Below are positions 1-6,367 of a stretch of 11,743 bases of DNA, one piece after another; the stretch's first letter is position 1; each line of letters opens with the position of its first letter. The notes beneath the pieces are model-generated. The model was not told where the DNA came from and did no database searches. It was given only the letters and a program-made list of their open reading frames with translations. The DNA is taken from assembly GCA_036939975.1 (NCBI GenBank), contig JALLPB010001004.1, positions 1-11,743 on the forward strand, in the 5' to 3' direction. The stretch comes from Cyclostephanos tholiformis. Taxonomy: Eukaryota; Bacillariophyta; Thalassiosirophyceae; Thalassiosirales; Thalassiosiraceae. A program made the translations under genes and the position numbers.

Positions 1-25
1 ACGGCTCATGTCAGGATTAACCGCA

Positions 26-1757
26 CCCCCCTATTTCCATTACGGTGGAGGCGTAGGACCCATTATCGCCGACGACGTGGACATTGATTGCCTGAAAGTT
101 GGCGTTGCTGCGCAATGCCGGACGTCTGGATTTTATGTCTCATGGAAGGAGGATTGATGCAGTGCTACCATTGTCGTCGTTGATGGAGGATGGAGTGAAT
201 AAGGCGGATGCCTCCTTGTTGGACATGTCAACGTCGGGAGTGATGATCCCGCCCGACTCATCAAGGAAGGTGTGGGTGACGTTGGCGTCGCGGCCGACGT
301 ATATCTGGGTGTACCCGTTCACGAGCGTGGGCTGAGGCGACGATGATGATGAAGACGACAATGCGATGACATTGTCATCGTCGAGGTCAACGCACATCTG
401 GGTGAGAGATAGGACGCTGCCCTCCCTGGCCACCACGAGCATGCGGGTGTGGACTGTTGCCCCCCTCCTCACCTCTTCGTCCGATTCCACGTCATTCATC
501 CCCCCACCAGAGGGGGTCTGCGCATTGACGATGAGGACCGGCTGAGGAGGCGCTCCTTCCCCCTTCCCCTTTACCCTCACCCCCACCCTCACCCCCCGAG
601 GCCGCGACTGATGGCTTGACATACGTGATGCACCCCGCCTTGATGGAATTCAATGCCGCGAATGCCGCTGTGCCCTGCTGGCCGTTGATGGCAAACTGGG
701 ACGTGGCCTTGCCGATGTTGTGATCCGGTCCACTCAATTTCATGTACGACGTTAAAGGACCCTTGGCGGATGTGTCTGGTACGTTGGTGGCAAGCCTGTC
801 TGTGAAACCGTCTGGAAGGCGCACGAGGTATTCCAGCGTCCTTTCATCGACCATGCCCGATTCGAAGTGGGAACGATCGAGGTTTTTGGCCATATCCGTC
901 TGCTTGCTCAATCCGGGACAGAAACGTCCGTTGACGTAAACGAGGCGGGCGGCGCACATGTCGTCCTCCAGCCACGCGCCCTTATCCCTCAACGAGGTAA
1001 TCACTCTATCCCTTCGGTCCTCCTCGATGTCGTGATCGGTACCTATGCCCAGGGGCCTAGTCGAGTAATCGACGGATACGATGCCGTTCACGTCGAAGTT
1101 CTTCCACGCCTCCGCCCCCCGTCGCAATACCGGCAGGCCGTAGGTCTCGAGACCGTACGCGGGATACAGCGGACTCGTGGGCAGGCGTCGACTCACGTAC
1201 GGAGTCCACTCCTCGTCCTCTCCGTATCGCAATACCGGCTCGTCGACTAGCTCGGCCTTCGTGATCAGCCTGTCCATGTGCGATGCCGATACCGGACCAA
1301 GGAACACATCCCCCCCCCCGCTCTCGAGCAGGGATTTGAACCAGGCATCGGCGGCCTTGTCCGATGACGACATTCGCGACTCGCGGTATGGCTCGAAGTC
1401 GGTGATGTGGGGCAGGGGCAGACCGTCCTCGCCGCGTATGACGATTTCGGGATCGTAGGGGTCGAACGACTTGCCGAATTTCTTCGAGGACTCGGAGTCG
1501 TCGTCGTCGACGTCGCCGACCTCGGACTTGTTCTTCGTGGCGGAGGATCCGTCGTCGCTCTCGGGACCCAATCCGATGCTCACGCCGAGGCTTGAGGAGG
1601 AGGAGGAGGAGGATGGCGACCCTCGCGGCAAGGGGGTAGTGGCGAAGGCCTCCACGACGACGGATGAGGTCGACGACGAGATAATGGCAAGGGCCACCGC
1701 GACCATCACGGCAAGGAAGGGGTGGCGCTTCGCCGGAGCTCTGACGGAAGCTTCCAT
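26..1757 (-). CDS. sufD: Plastid-targeted SufD, Fe-S cluster assembly scaffold subunit (5' part; 3' end outside window)
   Basis: SufD is the non-catalytic scaffold partner in the SufBC2D complex that assembles iron-sulfur clusters in plastids; in diatoms SufB and SufC are known to be plastid-encoded while SufD is nuclear. The start at 1757 has a good context (A at -3, G at +4). Residues 14-37 form a signal peptide ending VEA|FATTP, a diatom plastid-import motif, followed by an acidic, Ser-rich stretch. SufD-like segments follow in order: GLPVLRRGAEAWKNFD (the P..R..EAW region), ARLVYVNGRF, AAFAALN, YVKP, then in the next frame PVLIVNAQT, RMLVVAREGSVLSL, NGYTQIYVGRDANVTHTF, and finally ALRSNANFQAINVHVVGDNG with EIGG before a stop at 17-19. 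The frame shifts between 593 and 552 and meets a TGA at 140-142, so exon structure there is unresolved. A donor (GTGCGG at 26 or GTTAAT at 21) probably opens the intron leading off the window. Identity is firm; integrity is not. Confidence 0.85.
139..168 (-). other. In-frame TGA in sufD (140-142); intron structure unresolved
   Basis: The frame carrying NVTHTF and the one carrying ALRSNANFQ are the same frame, yet a TGA at 142-140 separates them. A 30-nt GTAGCA...ATGAG excision (168 to 139) would keep the frame but is implausibly short. A convincing acceptor (AAAATCCAG, AG at 127-126) needs a phase 2 donor, and only weak ones are present (GTCCAA or GTCGGG upstream). SufD relatives have a shorter spacer at this point, which favours an intron of roughly 100 nt that I could not place. 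Confidence 0.35.
553..592 (-). other. Candidate 40-nt mini-intron, or frameshift, in sufD
   Basis: SufD similarity passes from one reading frame to another inside a purine-rich, low-complexity stretch (G runs, GGT/GAG units on the minus strand). A GTGAGG donor at 592 and a GGAG acceptor at 554-553 would remove 40 nt in phase 1 and join SVAASG to APPQPVLIV in frame. This is far shorter than the other two introns here (121 and 209 nt). A one-base error in the six-G run at 592-597 or a neighbouring run would explain the shift equally well. Confidence 0.45.
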
Positions 1758-2116
1758 CCTTTTACTATGTGATTGCTGAACAGAGAGATAGAGAAATGTG
1801 CTTTCAGGAACGGTTCGGTGCGATGGCGTGGTCTCGAGGAGAGACCATTTTTTTATTTAGGTATTTTATTTCCTGACTCTCCTTGAAGGTCCCTGTCTGT
1901 CGGGACGGGCCGCGGGTGGGAAGGAGACGATAAGGTCTGACCTTCGATACATATCTTTCATTGAGGCGGGAAGTCAAAATTTTCGTACGCACGTCCCTCA
2001 GAGATAGAGTGACGTCCGAATGGATTTGTGCCCTTGATGTCATAAATAATAATAAAATATAAAAGGTCGAGCTCGGATCACATAATTCTTCCCTCCCACG
2101 ATAGCATCAATCAACC
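1758..2116. promoter_or_regulatory. Shared divergent promoter region of sufD and the 127-aa plastid gene
   Basis: About 360 bp separate the two divergent start codons. On the sufD side there is an A/T-rich stretch (1846-1872) and a perfect 6-bp inverted repeat, GGTCTC-5-GAGACC, at 1829-1845. On the other side lies a strong TATA box. No open frame here resembles a protein. Confidence 0.5.
2058..2065 (+). promoter_or_regulatory. TATA box of the 127-aa plastid protein gene
   Basis: TATAAAAG lies 52 bp upstream of the ATG at 2117, inside an A/T run (2041-2064). Transcription starting 25-30 bp downstream would give a 5' UTR of about 25-30 nt, a reasonable arrangement for a strongly expressed gene. 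Confidence 0.6.
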
Positions 2117-2500
2117 ATGTTGACCAAGATCGTTACCATCGCCCTCGTGGCATCCGCATCCGCCTTCGTCCCCGCCCAGCACGCGCGAGTGCCCACCAAG
2201 CTCAACTTCGAGTACGGCGAGTACGACGGCAAGCTCTACGATCACGTCGCGAAGACGGCCTTGTACAATAAGTGGGATCCCAACTCCCCCCGCTCCACCC
2301 GTAACTTCAACCCCTTCGAGACCTACAAGTCCAACTCTCCCGACGCGTCCGGAATTTACCCCGGCGAGCCCCGTTACAAGGATCCCGTCCGCGGCGATGT
2401 CAGCTTCGCGATCATGATGGCCGAGAAGGCCGACGCCGAGGAGAGGGCGGCGAATCCCAAGCCAGGCGATGTGCCCGGATGTCCCGGATGCAAGAACTAA
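2117..2500 (+). CDS. Small plastid-targeted protein of unknown function (127 aa)
   Basis: The ATG at 2117 follows a TATA box and a short leader. Residues 1-16 are a signal peptide ending ASA|FVP, a canonical diatom presequence with Phe at +1; the basic, Ser/Thr-poor stretch after it (PAQHARVPTK) would serve as a short transit peptide. The mature part, about 100 residues, has no membrane helix. It is polar and rich in Tyr, Pro, Asn and Lys (YGEYDGKLYDH, YNKWDPNSPRSTRNFNPF, IYPGEPRYKDPVRGD), then has a short probable helix (FAIMMAEKADAEERAA) and ends PGCPGCKN with a CxxC pair at residues 122-125. I do not recognise the family. Size, targeting and composition would suit a small photosystem- or antenna-associated stromal or lumenal protein, but that is inference. 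It has no intron. The codon usage is strongly C-ending, as in highly expressed genes. Confidence 0.85.
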   Translation: MLTKIVTIALVASASAFVPAQHARVPTKLNFEYGEYDGKLYDHVAKTALYNKWDPNSPRSTRNFNPFETYKSNSPDASGIYPGEPRYKDPVRGDVSFAIMMAEKADAEERAANPKPGDVPGCPGCKN

Positions 2501-3823
2501 GGACGGAGAGAAGATGGGGAATTTCTCCTGATTAGCCGCGTCGCGGCCGCGAGGAGTCCAGGGGTTCCGACGGCAGGTGTCGTCCAAGAGTGTTGGTTCG
2601 ACGAATGGATAAAATGATCATCGAACGGTGTTCGTTCTTTCCATCCCAAACCCCCCCGGAATTGTTGCATAATGTGTTGTCATTGAGTTTTTTGCGTCTA
2701 CAGACGATTGGGTGGGCATAATGGAAATCCCTCTTGTTGAAACTAGTATGCCGAATACTTAATTCTTCATTTTATCGGTACACTTTCATTTGTTCTATGT
2801 ATCCCAGCTAAATTCGTCTTCGCCACCAAAACTCCTCACCTGGAACGCGGAGCCTTGGTCATGGCCACAGAAACCTTTCTAGGCGAAGTTGAGAAGAAAA
2901 CTACCGAATATTCCCGGATCATCATCAGAATTCGAGCGTAGAGTTGGACCGAATAGAATCACAGCTGCCCCTTCGTATCCCTTCACTAATTGCCACTCCG
3001 CATGAGAATTTTCGTTATGCGCGTGAATTTTCTCTGACCATTATTCGGATGAGGATGGAATACGACACGCGTGAAAATACAGTGAGACTTAATGAATATG
3101 GCTGGGTGGCGGCTGCGCAATCGACGATGGCAGGATCGAGAAGAACTAGCCATAGCCTTACCCGGTCAACAATACCAGATGCACATTATTTGAGAGTGCT
3201 ATGTTGATAATCCCCGAACTTCATGTAACGGCATAGCAAATGTTCCTTTGACGTCATTGGTATCACGTTCGGGACTCCCAGCAACGAGGACAGAATTTAC
3301 GCTGTTTCGTATTTGTGATGAATTTCGACCCCGGAGAGGGATTTGATAATTGCACCACCGCTATCTCAAACTCCATTCCGATGATCAACCACGCTCTTCC
3401 AACTGATTTCAGATTTTTGATATCTGCTTATTGATGCATTCAGCAGATTTTCTTCGTCGGCTTCTTCGTTTTTATTTTTTTGCATTTAGCTTGACTTGGA
3501 ACAAAATTTGTCCATCGACATCTCTCCAGCTTTGCAACTCCACAACGTTTACGTTCATTATTACGGTGAAGGTCAACACATGATAAGGCATAACTGTAAT
3601 TTTTACTCTAAATAATGATATTTTGCATCGAAAAACTTGGTCGACATCGACAAGCCACTCAGCCATCAGCGAGGAGCAATCCGTGTTAGATGTCGTTGAC
3701 GCCTGCCCAGCTGTATTCGTTTCTAGCAAGATCTTTAAAATTATCTTCCTCCCCACCGGAGCATGCAAACACCCTTACTCTTCCCTTGGACTTGCTCATA
3801 ACTGCCGGTGTTGCGGCGACTAT
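2501..3823. other. Intergenic stretch without a supportable gene
   Basis: About 1.3 kb, clearly less GC-rich than the flanking genes. It holds the 3' ends of the flanking genes. The open frames present start only at TTG, show no domain-like sequence and are interrupted by frequent stops. T-rich tracts occur near 3465-3482. I see no tRNA, rRNA or repeat element. Confidence 0.6.
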
Positions 3824-4339
3824 CTAGACATTGCAGCAGCAGGAATACTTCTCGCGACCATGAGTCTCGGGGGACATGATGCCAGATTTAACCTCACGTA
3901 AAAATGTCCCGAAGGCGTATATTGCGAAAACCCTGATGATAATTTCCCAGGCAAAGGTACCAATCGTCGAATATTTCTCGTCGTCTTCCGCCGACGAACC
4001 CCAATCGGTAAATGCAAACGCAAGGATCACGAGTGCGAGGGAAATCATTTCCCAGATGAGACAGATCGTGACGGCGCAACGATGGTACTTGATCGCGCCC
4101 CCGATAACGAACGTGTAAAAGACGATGGAGGTTATGGAAATCGCAATCGACCACCAGCCCTCGATTACGACGCCGCTTCCGGGCACGGCCGATAGGACTA
4201 GGACTGCGATGTTCGTCACGATCGCGACGGTACTCAGAATTATCACCGCCTTTCGGCTGTCGCAGCAACATAGAACTCGATGTCCCATCTTTCCCTGCGA
4301 CGGAAGAGCCTCGTCGATGAGTGGTGTGGAGTCGACCAT
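3824..4339 (-). CDS. Four-helix membrane protein with cysteine clusters in both tails (171 aa)
   Basis: The start at 4339 has a near-ideal context (ACCATGG). The protein has a short polar N-terminal tail (residues 1-30) with C24-C26 followed by DSRKA, then four hydrophobic segments at about 31-52, 62-83, 89-111 and 125-147, and a hydrophilic tail ending CCCNV (C167-C169). The loop between helices 3 and 4 is acidic (SSAEDDEKYS), the short ones are basic (KYHRC). Even helix number puts both tails on one side, presumably the cytosol, where the Cys triplets near the membrane are typical S-acylation sites. The layout recalls tetraspan proteins such as LAPTM4-like or DUF-type families, but no family motif allows a name. 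No bipartite plastid presequence is present, so an endomembrane or plasma-membrane location is likely. A single exon covers everything seen. Confidence 0.8.
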   Translation of the reverse strand: MVDSTPLIDEALPSQGKMGHRVLCCCDSRKAVIILSTVAIVTNIAVLVLSAVPGSGVVIEGWWSIAISITSIVFYTFVIGGAIKYHRCAVTICLIWEMISLALVILAFAFTDWGSSAEDDEKYSTIGTFAWEIIIRVFAIYAFGTFLREVKSGIMSPETHGREKYSCCCNV

Positions 4340-4420
4340 GGTTGCGGTTCAATATAGTAATAACATGTGGGGGCGCAAAAATCAACCGGATTTGCGTTTG
4401 TTTAAAAAATTAAACTACTA

Positions 4421-4434
4421 GGTAGGTACCTACC
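4421..4434. repeat. Perfect 14-bp palindrome at the left edge of a repeat-rich block
   Basis: GGTAGGTACCTACC reads the same on both strands. It lies just upstream of the four-helix protein gene and marks the transition to repeat-derived DNA on its right, so it may be an element terminus; no matching right terminus was identified. Confidence 0.6.
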
Positions 4435-4475
4435 CCCCAGCGCTGTTTTTGGCGATCTCCCCCGCTTGAGGTTGG

Positions 4476-4498
4476 CATGTCCTTGTGACAGGGACATG
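4476..4498. repeat. Near-perfect 23-nt hairpin
   Basis: CATGTCCTTG-TGA-CAGGGACATG folds with nine Watson-Crick pairs and one G-T pair around a three-base loop. It sits in non-coding sequence between the palindrome at 4421 and repeat copy A. Confidence 0.55.
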
Positions 4499-4792
4499 GG
4501 GAACGTGCTTTTTGGGGGGTTGTGGGATAGGTTTAAAGTAATATATTTTTATAGAAAAATGAGCCTTTTGAGCTTGGCATTTATGGACAATTTTTTTATT
4601 TAGCAGAATGCTTGTTACATTACGATCCTGCTCCCAAGACCTCATTTGTCCGATCGGGGATTTGATGGGGATCGGGCATTGTGTGCTGAATCAGAGTGGA
4701 GGGGATCGATTCCCCGTTGTATTTAGATGGGGGAACTGCGCTGGGGTCCCTCCATCGTGTCAGGGGGGGCGATTCCAGTTTATCAAAGCCAC

Positions 4793-5280
4793 AAACTGGT
4801 CGAAAATTCCACCTGCAATGAGGGGGGATCAACTGCCCGGAAAATCAAAATGATCAGCCACAATGCAACAATCAAATAGCATGGTGATAGCCCGACAATA
4901 ATAAATACATTAAATAAGCAAATTAGTTACTTTTGTCATCTCTGGCCCCCAAAAGCCCCATCAATTAGGCATTTAGATCAATACACGATGATGTTTCAAA
5001 TTCAGACAATTAATTTCCCCCTTCTGGCGGTAAAGCATGCTGGCGCTCGCCACACCTGTGGAATCGGACCAAGCCACGACACACATGTGAGGGGATGGTG
5101 TGATGTGGCTACCGCTATCGCTACCGGGGGGTCAGTGTCAGACAACAGCAAGGTATCGAACGAAGTGCCATCATAGAGGGTTTTGGCCATCGTCCTATTT
5201 TGCTCACTATCAGAGCCTTTTGAGAGGGAATTCCTACGTATGCTCCAGTATGTATTTCTATGCAAAGCTCAAAAGGCTGT
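4793..5280 (+). repeat. Dispersed repeat, copy A (about 480 bp, inverted relative to copy B)
   Basis: This block aligns along its whole length with the reverse complement of 9547-10027. Shared stretches include AACTGGTCGAAAAT, ATCAAAATGATCAGCCA, GCAAATTAGTTACTTTT, GTCATCTCTGGCCCCCAAA, AAAGCATGCTGGCGCT and ATTTTGCTCACTA, with many substitutions and small indels between them; I estimate 75-80% identity by eye. It ends in an 11-bp inverted repeat, AGCCTTTTGAG (5214-5224) and CTCAAAAGGCT (5268-5278). No frame stays open across both copies, so this is probably a non-autonomous, non-coding element or an LTR-like fragment. Confidence 0.75.
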
Positions 5281-5363
5281 CATAGTGGGGTAGGTCCCAT
5301 TTTGCTCACTACCAAGAGCCTTTTGAGCGGGAATTCCTACCTATGCTACAGTATGTTTTTCTA
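5193..5363 (+). repeat. Partial tandem duplication at the end of repeat copy A
   Basis: About 70 nt at 5193-5259 recur at 5294-5363: ATTTTGCTCACTA, GAGCCTTTTGAG, GGGAATTCCTAC and GCTACAGTATG (with one change) appear in the same order, about 101 bp apart. The core GAGCCTTTTGAGC also occurs alone at 4561-4573, hinting at a further degraded copy. Confidence 0.7.
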
Positions 5364-5580
5364 CGATTTTGGGAGATCGCTCCGCACACGCCATCATTGA
5401 CACCCCACCAGGAATCTTTGATGGTCATGTTGTGAAGCAAACATCACCCCGCCCCCCACCCGCCCGGAATGATTGCCATAGCCGCCCGCAACTACTGTGG
5501 ACCGAAAGTGCAATAATTAATACAATTTATATTGATTGCCTAAAAACAAGAACCATAACAACAACAGCAGAAAAACGTCC

Positions 5581-6326
5581 ATGTCGGGGCCAGCAGTCCG
5601 AAAGTTACCACAGCACGGTGCGTCCGTTTTCTCGGAGAGTGTGCTTGCGAATTCCCAGTCGTTTCGTCTCGTGCGTTTAATATCGTTCATTCATCCGCCT
5701 CGTCCCACTCCTCCGCCTAAACCGCGTATTCGTGATAGGGGTAAAGGGAGCCTACTATGCCGGCCACTGGGTGGACCTCGAGGACTGCGCGGGGACGTAT
5801 CAGCCGAATCCATCGGATTGCTCCGGCTGTGCCACGCGATCGACGTGTCCGCGCTCGCGATCGAGGAACGCTGCAAGGGTGCGCGCGGACGACGATTTCG
5901 TCTACGACGTCGTCATCGTGGGAGCCGGATGCATCGGGGGTGCGATCGCGCGGGAGCTGAGTCGTTATCGTCTTAGTACCCTACTGCTCGAATCGGCCGA
6001 CGACGTGTCGCAGGGGGCGACGAAGGGCAACTCCGGCATCGTCCACGCTGGATACGACGATGCGCCAGGTAGTCAACACGCGAAATTCTGCTGGAGCGGC
6101 AATCAAATGTTCCCCCAATTGGATCGCGAATTGAGATTTGGATATCAGATGAACGGATCCCTCGTGATCGCGACTAACGAGAAGGAGAGGAGGGTCCTCG
6201 ACGAATTGATGGAAAGGGGACGGAAGAACGGAGTCGAGAGACTCAGGATCGTGGAAAAAGAGGAATTGTTCGAGATGGAACCTGCATTGAACCCGAAGGG
6301 TGAGTTCAGAGGTTATGATGACGTTA

Positions 6327-6367
<41 letters not shown>

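Noticed and set aside
140..142. Reassignment of TGA to an amino acid as an explanation of the sufD stop
   Set aside because: Both complete neighbouring genes (8086-8088 and 8278-8280) end at TGA, so TGA is an ordinary stop here.
619..624. Excellent-looking GTATGT donor (minus strand) in sufD
   Set aside because: It leaves a phase 2 end, and no acceptor before the downstream SufD exon has the matching phase. Using it would also delete the conserved YVKP region.
2944..3207. 87-aa open frame
   Set aside because: It begins only at TTG, has no recognisable motif and lies in a low-GC spacer.
3472..3768. 98-aa open frame, minus strand
   Set aside because: Non-ATG start, no family resemblance, composition of non-coding DNA.
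5369..5680. 103-aa open frame upstream of the FAD/BFD gene
   Set aside because: TTG start, no motif; it overlaps the assigned first exon and intron in another frame.
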